Of a stretch of 64,000 bases of DNA, positions 46,903 to 58,339 are shown one piece after another (positions within the stretch are counted from its first letter, which is position 1; each line of letters starts with the position of its first letter). Position numbers and translations under genes: made by a program. Source of the DNA: Vitis vinifera (lineage: Eukaryota > Streptophyta > Magnoliopsida > Vitales > Vitaceae); contig NC_081814.1 of NCBI RefSeq assembly GCF_030704535.1, positions 25,956,001 to 26,020,000 on the forward strand, in the 5' to 3' direction. Under the pieces are notes generated by a model that saw only the letters and a program-made list of their open reading frames with translations, was not told the origin of the DNA and ran no database searches.

Positions 46903-47726
46903 TACATCTATCCTTGCTCCAATGACTCACCAAAATACTCAAACCACTTAGCAAACCCAGAACTAACTCGTTCGTACACAATCTGTTCTTCTACCATTAC
47001 CAAATCTTTTCTCCTTGAATCAATCTATTACTGTGAAGCTTGATGAGAACAACTATCTCATTTGGAAAAATCAACTACTTAATGCCATTATTGTAAATGG
47101 ATTGGAAGATTTCATCGATGGTTGTCATCCTTGTCCAATTAGATTTCTTGATTCTCAAATTCAAATCGTTAATCTAGACTTCACTACTTGGCATCGCTTC
47201 AATCGGCTCATTATGAGTTGGATTTATGCCTCTCTAACCGAAAGGATGCTATATCAAATTGTTGGCTATTCAACTGCTTTGGAGATTTGGTATGCTCTCA
47301 ACCAGATCTACTCTACTGCGTCCATGGCTCGTTTGATTGAGATTCATGCTAAGATAAAAACTTGAGGAAATGGGGAATGATTGCTATGGAATATATTAAA
47401 AAACTGAAGCATCTCTACAACACCCTTGTTGCCATAAGTGAGCCTATTTCATACATAGATCATCTTCTTTACCTGTTTGGGGGTCTTAACCGTACCTATA
47501 ATCCGTTTGTTACCTTGATAATCAATCAACCTGACAAACCAAGCATTGAGGAGATACATAGTTTGTTGCTTAGTTATGAGTTCAGGCTGGACTCAAAAAA
47601 CTCAGATGACCAATTGAGCTATCTTCAAGCCAACTTGTCCCAACTCAACTTGATTAAAAAAACCTTTCAAACCTAATTCCCCATACTCTGGACATGGTAA
47701 ATTTCCTAAGTAGAACAAATATTCAC

Positions 47727-49808
47727 TGATTCGTCCCCAGCAGCGGCAATGGCAATGACACCATTTGATTCGAGGTTCGATCCCCGGCAACGGCGCCATT
47801 TGATTCGTCCCCAGCAGTGGCAGTGGCAATGGCACCATTTGATTCGAGGTTCGATCCCCGGCAACGGCGCCATTTGACTCATGCCCAATTGGTGTCTCAG
47901 CTGATTTGTGTTCAGCTGGTGCTCCTTGATTGAGGGAGTGATCAACAAAATTTATAACCTATAACACCATATACTAGGGTAGCAAAGAAAAAGCTACTAT
48001 AGTATAGTGGCTCTAGGATCGTTCACTGGGATGGGTTTTCACTTCACAAATGTTATCAATTCAAAGCTGAATTGGTGTCTTTTCATTTCAAGGTTAGCTT
48101 TAAAAGAAAACATAAAGATGTTTGAATGAAAAAAGGTTTGGTTTTAAGCTAACTAAAAATAGTAACTGATTTTAACTACAAAGAAAATATGTTTCTTGGA
48201 GTTCAGATCACTAGGCTCGTTCCTCATACAAAATGGAGAGTTCCGGTCACTTGTTTATTTTCCTCGCATTAGAGAATTAACATATAGTTAATTCTCTAAC
48301 CGGTGTTGTACAGATGCTTCCCATTAATGGGTTCAAACACTAAATCCCTCTCACTGATGCAACTTGCAATGGTTCATGCCTCTCACGAGCACTTACCATT
48401 CAAGGAGATCTTTAACCTTGGACTTCCCTTCTCAAGCTCGCAAGAGATAACTAATGGATGTCTCCTTGGAGTCCAAAAGCTTACCAAGTGTTGGCAATTC
48501 CAGAAAATCCTACCTTCAAGTCACCTCCCAAAGGCTCGCAAGGGGTAAACTAGTGCATTTCCATGGTTGGAAATCACTTGCCTTACCAAGTGTTGGCCCA
48601 GGTGACTTAAAGGCGTTTTAAGTTAACTAAAAAGATAAAAACCATTAAAGGGTCACACTTTCTCTTCATTAAAAACTAAAACAACAAAACTTCCAAATTA
48701 TGCATGTGGAAACTTACCCGGATTTCCTCACTCCAAGAGACAAAAAGCTTAGCCTCTCATCCTCTGAGGAAAAATCCTCAGAGTTTGGTTGGCTAGAAAA
48801 TGAAAATGAAAGAGAAGACAAGAATATATGAAAAACAGAGCAAGTGCTCTGTTCGTTGATTCTATATATTGGATTACATATATGATTACATCCCCCTCTT
48901 ACAGTGGATGCAAGAGAGTTTATATAGGAAGGTAATTTACCCTTCCTTGGATACTTCCTAGTTAAGGAATTACATGAGTGGTTGAATACAAGGAGAAAAT
49001 GGAAATTATACAAAAATATCTGAAGAAAAATATCCAAAAGAGTCGGTGGCAAATATCGGAAAGCATTAAGGACCATTTCGCAAGTGAAAATGGTGTCTAC
49101 GAGATTTCGCAGACACTCAAGAGGGCTGCGAAATATTTTCGCAACAACAAGTTAAACTCGCAGGGTTGCGAAATTGGCTTCCACCTTGAGGTTCTCAGTG
49201 TTCTAGCTTGCGGCATGTATCGGGTAGCTTCAGGAGGAATTCCATAGCACTGTACAAAAAGGCTGCGGAATTCTCGCAACAAAAGGCTGATTTCGCAACA
49301 CTTTGGAGTGATCTGCTTGCAATGGCTGTAACTCCTTCGTTTCAACTCCGAATCGCGCACCGTTTGAAGCATTGGATTCTTGACTTCCTGAGCTTTGAAA
49401 TGGTATATAGAATGTAGAAAATGGACTTCGGGAAGTGCTCCAAAAGTGCGAAAGAAGACTGCAGCTAGCTTTCCTCTGTTTTCTTCACTCTGTTTTTCCT
49501 CTCTCCTTGCTTCTCTCCTTGCATACTTTGAACGACTTTGGCAATGGGCTATGGAGCTCCAAAGCTTGGTTCTTCTTGAATTTGAGCTCTTCATTGCTTT
49601 GCCATGGATTCCAAATAACTCTCCTCAATCTTGGATTGTTTTGGTGATCAAATTACTAACAAAAACACCAAAACTTACACAAAGTGATCAAAATTGCTTT
49701 AAAGGGTCCTTAACATGCCAATTGAGTTAAAAGGCCTAAAATACTACTCAAAAGTGTTTAAAAGGATTAATTATAGGCTATCAAATAGCACTTTTTGAGT
49801 AGTAATCA
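47727..49808 (-). repeat. 3' LTR (left) of the Athila-like element
   Basis: 2,082 bp. Compared with the right LTR the differences seen are GACACC/GGCACC near 47759 and AAATAC/AAACTAC near 49740. Contains two tRNA-Asp-derived blocks at 47774-47798 and 47848-47872. Open frames inside it, repeated identically in the other LTR, are not genes. Confidence 0.93.
47774..47872 (-). repeat. Tandem tRNA-Asp 3'-arm blocks in U5 (left LTR)
   Basis: Two 25-base blocks (47774-47798, 47848-47872) spaced 74 bp match the last 25 bases of plant tRNA-Asp(GUC) including CCA: plus strand GGTTCGATCCCC, then GGCAACGGCGCCA. They alternate with degenerate versions (CCCCAGCAGCGGCAATGG, then CAATGACACCA). Confidence 0.85.
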
Positions 49809-49820
49809 CTCCCCCCAACC
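49809..49820 (-). other. Polypurine tract of the Athila-like element
   Basis: Minus strand GGTTGGGGGGAG directly adjoins the TGATTACT start of the LTR. Similar purine tracts (TTGGGGGGAGAT at 50141-50152 and TTGGGGGGAGAG near 50812-50823) occur further inside. Confidence 0.85.
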
Positions 49821-52160
49821 GACATATTGCTAGTCCCTTAGCAATGAAGGAGATAAAAACTAAGTAACTATAATAATATACATAAAAGGGATCATGCAAA
49901 TCACTCCAAAAAATGATATGAGTGGCATGATGGACATCCATGGATCAATAAAGATGTGAAACTCAACCTATAATAAGAGTTGTCAAAGCATTCACTTGAT
50001 CTTAGAGTACAAAGAATGGATATTATGCAAGTTTAAGTATCAAAAGAATTTCCACTCTCAAAAGATCCAAATCAAATTCTTCCACTAAAAGCTAAGTGTT
50101 AATGTGATTAGCTTCCAAGTATAGTATGGATAACTATCATCTCCCCCCAACCTAAGTCTTTCTTTAAGCTTAGCAAAATTAACCATCTCTTAATAGGCTA
50201 GGAACGCACCTCTTATTCACAATTCTTTTCACTTACTAAACTTAACCAATTCACCCATGTAACAAGCAGAGGATCGGTGACTCCCAACCAATAAAGGCTT
50301 AGGGCACCAGGCTTTAAAGGCTTTCGCCACCCCTTCGGACCATGCTCAGGTTTCAAGGCAAGCAAAGAAGTTTATTCTTTTTTTTTTCTTTTTCTTTTTT
50401 TTCTTTTTTCTTTTTCTTTTTTCTTTTTCTACAAAGACTCATTGGTCTTTATGAGGTGTCCCAACACTATTAAAGAGAGGTTAAGGGTGTCAAATTATGA
50501 TTTCTCAAGCTTAGAGGGTGAGATAGTTTCACATCTTATAACCGGAATCTAATGTATGTGTGTGCGAATAGCTTAAGGTGGAAGAGATAAGTTTGCATGC
50601 AATGGAGTTTCAACAATTCATCAACTTTTAAAAGAGCATAATACAAACTCTAAGACTCCTGTAATCAAGTTGAAACTCGACTTCTCTCATTTAATTTTGA
50701 GAGTTAATCCTTAATATCCATGGAGTTTAAAGCAAAAATTTTAAAAATTAAGCAAAAAGCAACTAAATTACCAAAATAACTTAGCATTATTAACAAAACT
50801 TACTTCCTCAACTCTCCCCCCAACCAAGCTGAACATTGTCCTCAATGTGACAAAAGCGATTAAAAAATAGGGAGGAAGTGGTACCTCTTGAGTGACATGG
50901 AGTCTGAGTCATATAGGGGAAACCACATGTTTCAAAGAAAACATAAGAGAGTTAGTGAGTACAAGAAATAGAAAAATGCCAAGTTTAAACAAAAATGATG
51001 TCTATGTATGATGTATCATCAGTAATACATCCAATCCCAGAATATAAGACATCAAAACATGGAATATAATAAGTAGAGACAAAAAGTAAAGAGATGATCA
51101 AGTAGTGGTAGGATCCTGTGGAGCTGATGCAACTATGGTGGCCTCTTGAGTGGGTTGGATCAGGACTTTGGCCTCTATTCTGGTAGTCTCCTTTGGTGGC
51201 ATAGTCTCCTCAACTGGAGCTCTCAGTTGGTAGCTATGGGATTTGATGGTTTAAGGAGGTAAGAAATGGAATGAGAGGCTTGGTGTGTGTGATCCCAGGG
51301 TGTGCATGGCTCTCCTCTTCATATACATGGTTGCAGGGCTCTGTTGGCATTTTAGCAACTTCCCTTGGCTTTGCAAAGTGTTTTTGCAAACCTTCCTCCA
51401 TTTTGCAAGTCAATTTTGCAATTTGAAGGCCATTTTGAAGCTTGGAGGTGATTTCGCAACCATTTCGAAGCTTGGAGATCATTTCACAGCAAAGTGGCAT
51501 TTTCACAGACCATTTTTGAAGCTTGGAGATCATTTCACAGAAAAGTGGCATGTTCACAGACCATTTTTGAAGCTTGGAGCATTTTCGCAGCCATTCTGAA
51601 GCTTGGAGATCATTTCGCATCCATTTCAAAGATCAAAAGTGATTTCGCACCTCAAAATTGATTTTGCAGCTTATTTCATAGCCATTTCATTGCTCAAAAG
51701 TGATTTCGCAGCTCAAAGGTGATTTCGCAGCCGTATCGCAGCTTCAAAATGATTTCGCAGCCGCGAAATTCTCGCTCAGCTTTGCGCGCTTGTTTTCAAA
51801 CAACCATAACTTCTTCATTTCACCTCCAAATCACATACCGTTTGAAGCGCTAGACTCCTAACTTCCCAAGCTTTGAAACGAGATATCGTATGCATAATTT
51901 GAGCTCCAGGAAGTGCTTCAAAAATGTGTCGAACAGTAGCAAAATGGAGGTGCGACATTTCCGCTCATGGTTTGCACAGTCATCTTCAAATGGCCATAAC
52001 TTTTCCGTTTCAAATCCAAATCAAGTAACGTTTGAAGCTGTGGACTCGTGACTTCCCAAGCTTTCAAATGAGATATTGCATGCATAATTTGAACTTCGGG
52101 AAGTGATCGAGATGTGTCCAACAATTTCCGAAATGGGGGTGTGGCTGTGAAATTGGGATT
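49821..52160 (-). other. Non-coding interior of the Athila-like element
   Basis: No domain recognised on either strand. Contains a T/C-rich run (TTTTTCTTTTT type) at 50378-50430 and, from about 51400, increasingly frequent TTTCGCA/TGCGAAA words with AAGCTTGGAG, leading into the 142-bp repeats. Frames in this stretch are repeat-derived. Confidence 0.6.
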
Positions 52161-52760
52161 TTTCACGTTTTGGAACTTCGCAGCCGTTTCGCAGCTGCGA
52201 AATGAGGGTCACTGTGCTGCGAAATGGCACTCGTGTGCCAAAACCGGCTTCGCAATTGCGAAATACCCTGCGGAATGGAGCTTTGACTGCGAAATTGAGA
52301 ATTTTCACGCTTTGGAGCTTCGCAGCCGTTTCGCAGCTGCGAAATGAGGGTCACTGTGCTGCAAAATGGCACTCGTGTGCCAAAACCGGCTTCGCAATTG
52401 CGAAATACCCTGCGGAATGGAGCTTTGACTGCGAAATTGAGAATTTTCACGCTTTGGAGCTTCGCAGCTGTTTCGCAGTTGCGAAATGAGGGTCACTGTG
52501 CTGCGGAATGGCACTCGTGTGCCAAAAGTGCTTTCGCAGCCGCGAAATCCTCTGCGGAATAGGACTTTTGTTGTGAAATCAGCCTTTTTCACTTCGCAAT
52601 GCGTTTCGCAGCTGCGAAACAGATGCTCCTGTGCTGCGAAGTGGCACTCGTGTGCCAAAATGGGTTTCGCAGCTGCGAAAATTTTCGCAGAGACTTCTAC
52701 AGTGTTGCGGAATGGTTTGGCAACAAAATGCCGATTTCGCAGAGGCTGCGAAATCTCGCA
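52160..52760. repeat. 142-bp tandem repeats rich in perfect palindromes
   Basis: The marker TTCGCAGCTGCGAA lies at 52188-52201 and 52330-52343, with a one-base variant at 52472-52485, giving an exact 142-bp period; further copies at 52605 and 52666 mark shorter, diverged units. Each unit also holds TTCGCAATTGCGAA (52249-52262) and GGCACTCGTGTGCC. The pieces could form stable RNA hairpins. Confidence 0.9.
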
Positions 52761-52998
52761 GACCCCTGTTTTTCCCCTGTTTTTCGCTTCGTTTGACTCC
52801 GATTTTGCTCCGATTTTTTTTTTTCAATTTCTTTGCAATTCCTCTTGATTTTGATCATCCAAAAACCTATATTACATCAAAACAAACTAGAATTAAAGCA
52901 TTGAAATCAAAATTAAAGCATTGAAATCAAAATTAAAACAAGAAAAAAAACAAAACAAAAAGATATGGACTAGCTAGTCTTTAAAAAGACTAAGTCCA

Positions 52999-54138
52999 TC
53001 AAAAAATTTGATCCTGATTTAGCTTGCCCGGATCCCATATGAAGTTTGCATCCTTCAATTGAGACTTGGTTTGTATGATTTTCCCATACAAAGATTGGAG
53101 AAAAGGTGGAGGCATGTGTTTCTTCATCAATTCTTCCTTGATGACTATCTTCTGTGGTTCTTCATCTATATCAAAATCATAGTCATCTTTCTCTATGCTT
53201 TCCCCCTTTTTCTTTCCTTTGATTTCCTCCCTCTTTTCTTTCTCTGTTTCACTTTCTACCTTATGCTCTAGCTTGCATGTGGGCAGATCAACCTCTTTAC
53301 CACTCCTCAGAATGATCACTTCTTTGACTTCCTTCTTTTGTGAAGGTTTTCCCTCCTTAGCCTCCATTTCATGGATACTCATAGAATTTTGACAAGGTTG
53401 AGAAGGAGAGTTTTCTTTCTCTTGCACTATGTTGAGGTTGGCAAGCCTTGAGATTGAATCTTGGAGAATATCTAACTTTTGGGCCATATCATTTTGCATT
53501 TCATCCATCCTTTTATTCAAAGTACTCTCCATATTGTCAATTCTTTGATTGATTTGAGCATTGATGGCTTCTTGCTTTCCAACAAAATCTCCCACGACCT
53601 TGCAAAGATTCACCATAACTTGTTCAAGGCTTGAGGCTTGCGGAAGTGCTTGAACATATTGCTTGTACTGAGGCGGCTGTGGTTTCCAAGAGAAATTTGG
53701 ATGGTCCCTCCAATTGGAATCGTAGGTGTTGCAATCACCAAACATTTCCCTCTCGGCTGGAATGGTAGGACACTCTTCCACCAAGTGCTCATATGATAGA
53801 CAAATGGCACAAGGCATAGCTTGCAATGGTGTTTGAGAGATGGCTTGCACTAGTTGCATATGGTTCATTTCTAGCTCATCCAATCTCCTTTCCATAGCTG
53901 CAATCTCTGCCTTCATGTTCATACCATCATTCAAAATATACATCTCACCCTTAGCTTTAGGTTGAGACGTCATTCTTCCCATATCTCGAGCATTTGGTTC
54001 ATCCCATCCTCTTGAGACTTCAGCCACATAACTCATGAAGTTCATGGCTTCCTCTGCTATGGTATTCAATATGGCATGCACAACTAGCAATTTGTGAATT
54101 AAAAACAGAGAACACAAAAGAAAACAAAAGAAAAACAA
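52999..54138 (-). pseudogene. Partial gag of the Athila-like element, 379 codons
   Basis: Open minus-strand frame. It has a short hydrophobic, probably fortuitous start (MFFFCFLLCSLF), the end of a gypsy gag domain (EEAMNFMSYVAEVSRGW), a CCHC zinc knuckle (CAICLSYEHLVEEC, about residues 111-124), the NWRDHPNFSW phrase typical of Athila-like gag, coiled-coil-like heptads (EAINAQINQRIDNMESTLN) and a charged Lys/Glu-rich tail. The N-terminal two-thirds of a normal gag and everything after gag are missing. The frame is open, but a structural protein lacking its capsid part is unlikely to assemble alone. Confidence 0.8.
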
Positions 54139-54303
54139 TTCAAAGAAAGAAAATTAAGGTAAACTAAAAACTAAATAAAAGGTATACTAAAATATGAACA
54201 ATAAAGACATAAAAAGAGTTAGTAAAAGGAAAAGAAAAGTCACCAAACTTGTGATGAAGATCACAAGTACTCTAGAAAGGTAATATCACTGTAAAGTGGC
54301 ACC

Positions 54304-54322
54304 ATCCCCGGCAACGGCGCCA
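54304..54322 (-). other. Primer-binding site, tRNA-Asp type
   Basis: Minus strand TGGCGCCGTTGCCGGGGAT, two bases inside the 5' LTR. It is complementary to the 3' end of plant tRNA-Asp(GUC), the primer used by Athila-lineage elements. Confidence 0.9.
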
Positions 54323-54324
54323 TT

Positions 54325-56406
54325 TGATTCGTCCCCAGCAGCGGCAATGGCAATGGCACCATTTGATTCGAGGTTCGATCCCCGGCAACGGCGCCATTTG
54401 ATTCGTCCCCAGCAGTGGCAGTGGCAATGGCACCATTTGATTCGAGGTTCGATCCCCGGCAACGGCGCCATTTGACTCATGCCCAATTGGTGTCTCAGCT
54501 GATTTGTGTTCAGCTGGTGCTCCTTGATTGAGGGAGTGATCAACAAAATTTATAACCTATAACACCATATACTAGGGTAGCAAAGAAAAAGCTACTATAG
54601 TATAGTGGCTCTAGGATCGTTCACTGGGATGGGTTTTCACTTCACAAATGTTATCAATTCAAAGCTGAATTGGTGTCTTTTCATTTCAAGGTTAGCTTTA
54701 AAAGAAAACATAAAGATGTTTGAATGAAAAAAGGTTTGGTTTTAAGCTAACTAAAAATAGTAACTGATTTTAACTACAAAGAAAATATGTTTCTTGGAGT
54801 TCAGATCACTAGGCTCGTTCCTCATACAAAATGGAGAGTTCCGGTCACTTGTTTATTTTCCTCGCATTAGAGAATTAACATATAGTTAATTCTCTAACCG
54901 GTGTTGTACAGATGCTTCCCATTAATGGGTTCAAACACTAAATCCCTCTCACTGATGCAACTTGCAATGGTTCATGCCTCTCACGAGCACTTACCATTCA
55001 AGGAGATCTTTAACCTTGGACTTCCCTTCTCAAGCTCGCAAGAGATAACTAATGGATGTCTCCTTGGAGTCCAAAAGCTTACCAAGTGTTGGCAATTCCA
55101 GAAAATCCTACCTTCAAGTCACCTCCCAAAGGCTCGCAAGGGGTAAACTAGTGCATTTCCATGGTTGGAAATCACTTGCCTTACCAAGTGTTGGCCCAGG
55201 TGACTTAAAGGCGTTTTAAGTTAACTAAAAAGATAAAAACCATTAAAGGGTCACACTTTCTCTTCATTAAAAACTAAAACAACAAAACTTCCAAATTATG
55301 CATGTGGAAACTTACCCGGATTTCCTCACTCCAAGAGACAAAAAGCTTAGCCTCTCATCCTCTGAGGAAAAATCCTCAGAGTTTGGTTGGCTAGAAAATG
55401 AAAATGAAAGAGAAGACAAGAATATATGAAAAACAGAGCAAGTGCTCTGTTCGTTGATTCTATATATTGGATTACATATATGATTACATCCCCCTCTTAC
55501 AGTGGATGCAAGAGAGTTTATATAGGAAGGTAATTTACCCTTCCTTGGATACTTCCTAGTTAAGGAATTACATGAGTGGTTGAATACAAGGAGAAAATGG
55601 AAATTATACAAAAATATCTGAAGAAAAATATCCAAAAGAGTCGGTGGCAAATATCGGAAAGCATTAAGGACCATTTCGCAAGTGAAAATGGTGTCTACGA
55701 GATTTCGCAGACACTCAAGAGGGCTGCGAAATATTTTCGCAACAACAAGTTAAACTCGCAGGGTTGCGAAATTGGCTTCCACCTTGAGGTTCTCAGTGTT
55801 CTAGCTTGCGGCATGTATCGGGTAGCTTCAGGAGGAATTCCATAGCACTGTACAAAAAGGCTGCGGAATTCTCGCAACAAAAGGCTGATTTCGCAACACT
55901 TTGGAGTGATCTGCTTGCAATGGCTGTAACTCCTTCGTTTCAACTCCGAATCGCGCACCGTTTGAAGCATTGGATTCTTGACTTCCTGAGCTTTGAAATG
56001 GTATATAGAATGTAGAAAATGGACTTCGGGAAGTGCTCCAAAAGTGCGAAAGAAGACTGCAGCTAGCTTTCCTCTGTTTTCTTCACTCTGTTTTTCCTCT
56101 CTCCTTGCTTCTCTCCTTGCATACTTTGAACGACTTTGGCAATGGGCTATGGAGCTCCAAAGCTTGGTTCTTCTTGAATTTGAGCTCTTCATTGCTTTGC
56201 CATGGATTCCAAATAACTCTCCTCAATCTTGGATTGTTTTGGTGATCAAATTACTAACAAAAACACCAAAACTTACACAAAGTGATCAAAATTGCTTTAA
56301 AGGGTCCTTAACATGCCAATTGAGTTAAAAGGCCTAAACTACTACTCAAAAGTGTTTAAAAGGATTAATTATAGGCTATCAAATAGCACTTTTTGAGTAG
56401 TAATCA
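54325..56406 (-). repeat. 5' LTR (right) of the Athila-like element
   Basis: 2,082 bp, nearly identical to 47727-49808. It carries the same two tRNA-Asp blocks at 54372-54396 and 54446-54470. In element orientation these lie in U5, immediately before the PBS. Confidence 0.93.
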
Positions 56407-56411
56407 TTCAC

Positions 56412-57981
56412 CAACCCAACCTGGTCTCCTCGGCAAGGCCCCAGACAACTCTCCTTCATTTTATTCTATACCTACCACTCAATCCACCCCAAACAAGTCC
56501 AAACCTCAAATCCAATTCTATGGAAAACTTGGCCATACAACCAACATTTGTTATCATAGGACAAATCTCAATTACCAACTAACCCAACATCTTTCTAAGA
56601 ACTTCAACACCTTCTCTTTTCCTAAAATCGAGACACCCAATCCTCCAATGTTCAACATGATGTCTAGCAACATTGCTACTACAAACTCTATGGCAGATAA
56701 TAGCAGATACTTGGACTCGGGAGAAACTCATCATTTCACACCAAACTACTCCAAAGTTGACCTCATCAACACCATTCACAAGGTCAGATCAAGTGACAGT
56801 TGGGAATGGTAAGAAAATTTCAATTTCTCACGTTGGATATGCTGTTCTATCAAGTTTTTCACATTATCTTCTACTTAATTACATATCACATGTTTACCAT
56901 TTTAAACAATCTTATCAGTGTGTCTAAATTGTGTAGAGATTTGTTGAATTTCACCATAATTATTTTCTTGTGAAGGATCAGGACACACACAATATCCTCC
57001 TCCAGGGACACATTGATTGTGGCCTCTACAAAGTATGCTCACCACTATCCTTCTCAAGACATTCTATCTTACCTTTCGGCTCTAAAGTCCTCATCATTCA
57101 AACAAAAAATATCAACATTTGGCATAGGCGTTTGAGGCATCTAGCTTTAGCTATGGTTAAGAAATTTCTTGATATTTGTAATATTCAAAAACCAAGAGCT
57201 TTCAGTTTCCATTTTTGTAACTCGTATCAATTTGCTAAGAGTCATAGGCTTTCTTTATATTTGTCTCAATCTCGGGCTGTAAGACCTTTTACATTAATAC
57301 ATACAGATCTTTGAGTTGTTTCGCCTGTTCCTTCTATTATTGGTGTTAAATAATTCCTTTTATTCATTGATGATCATACCAAGTTTACTTGGCTTTACTT
57401 GCTTAACACCAAAGGTGAGGCTTTTTCCATGTTTCTGAAATTCCAAGCTATAGTTCAAACTCAATTTAATGCTACAATTCAGTTTGTTCAATATGATTGG
57501 GGTGGGGAATGCATGTCTCTCTCCAAATTGCTTAAGTCTCAGGATATCTTCCATAGAATTTCATGTCCATATACCCCATAACAAAATGGTAGGGTAGAAA
57601 GAAAAAATCACCATGTGGTTGAAATGGGATTGTCTCTCCTAGGTCATGCTCATATATATGCCTCTTAGTTATTGTCCCTTTGCTTTCCAAACTGCTTCTT
57701 ACCTCATCAATAGGCTGCCAACTCCAATTCTAGCTCATAAATCTCCCTACCATCTTCTATATCACACACCGCCATCTTACTCACATCTCAAAATTTTTAG
57801 CTGCTCTTGTTTTCCTTTTTTACGACCTTTTAATGATTACAAGCTACAATTTTGGTCCTGTGAATGTGTCTTCATTGGTTATAATTCACAACATAAAGGT
57901 TATTTACGTCTTGATCACACCTCGGGTAGAATTTATATTTCTAGGCATGTTGTGTTCAATGAACTCTTTTTCCCTGTCTAA
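56412..57981 (+). pseudogene. Copia-1 zinc knuckle, protease and integrase remnants
   Basis: Resumes after the LTR insertion: degenerate zinc knuckle FYGKLGHTTNICYHR (first cysteines lost), protease motif YLDSGETHHFT near 56715, pre-integrase INIWHRRLRHLAL near 57115, first catalytic region HTDL near 57305, DDHTKFTWLYLL near 57370, and GRVERKNHHVVEM near 57590. The final part (57646-57981) matches the integrase C-terminal region (INRLPTPILAHKSPYHLLY, then GYNSQHKGYLRLD). Several stops and frame changes. Confidence 0.85.
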
Positions 57982-58339
57982 TAGTCAATCACTTTCTCCT
58001 TATACATCTTGTCCATATTCTCTAATCACTATTCCCATTTTTTCTTCCTCTACTACTCATATTTCCCTTTCCATCTCAAACTTTACACCAATTCCCTCAT
58101 CCTTTTTTTCTTCTTTACCTTCCTTCTCTTCGATCTCTCTGTTTGTACCACCTTTTGATCCACCCACTACAACCACCTCTCTTTCTCCACCATCACAACC
58201 TTCTACCTCTTCCAACCCCTTGGTAAAGGACTTGCATATCTCTTTAGAGAAAACCAGACCACCAACTCACAATGATCACCCCTTGGTGACAAGATCAAAT
58301 AATGGAATTTACAAGCCAAGCTACTTTTGAGCACTCTTG

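Larger units (their letters stand above)
46196..47721 (+). pseudogene. Copia-1 gag fragment
   Basis: ATG at 46196; the frame is resumed after the TRIM and includes VKLDENNYLIWKNQLLNAI, then ALEIWYALNQIY and, after a frame change at about 47365, YIKKLKHLYNTL and SIEEIHSLLLSYEFRL. These are typical of the copia gag polypeptide (UBN2 type). At least two stops lie between the start and 47015. Cut at 47727 by the LTR element. Confidence 0.85.
47722..56411 (-). mobile_element. Young non-autonomous Athila-like (TR-GAG-type) LTR element
   Basis: 8,680-bp element (47727-56406) flanked by the duplication TTCAC (47722-47726, 56407-56411). Both LTRs are 2,082 bp, start TGATTC and end AATCA, and differ at only two sites that I noticed. 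The gag-like frame shows orientation is minus. The PBS matches tRNA-Asp, as in Athila/Tat gypsy elements, and the PPT GGTTGGGGGGAG abuts the 3' LTR. The 4.5-kb interior has no protease, RT, RNase H or integrase; it has a partial gag and a block of tandem repeats. The class fits the gag-only TR-GAG elements described in plants, mobilised in trans. Confidence 0.9.

Noticed and set aside
47774-47872. Possible tRNA-Asp genes
   Set aside because: Only the last 25 bases of the tRNA are present, including an encoded CCA, which plant nuclear tRNA genes lack. They are primer-derived blocks.
49097-49594. 165-codon frame on the minus strand, repeated at 55695-56192
   Set aside because: Lies entirely inside the 2-kb LTRs of the Athila-like element, with matching frames in both copies. 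No domain; an LTR artefact.
52021-52924. Several 80-120-codon frames on both strands
   Set aside because: Shifted by 142 bp from one another and explained by the tandem array.
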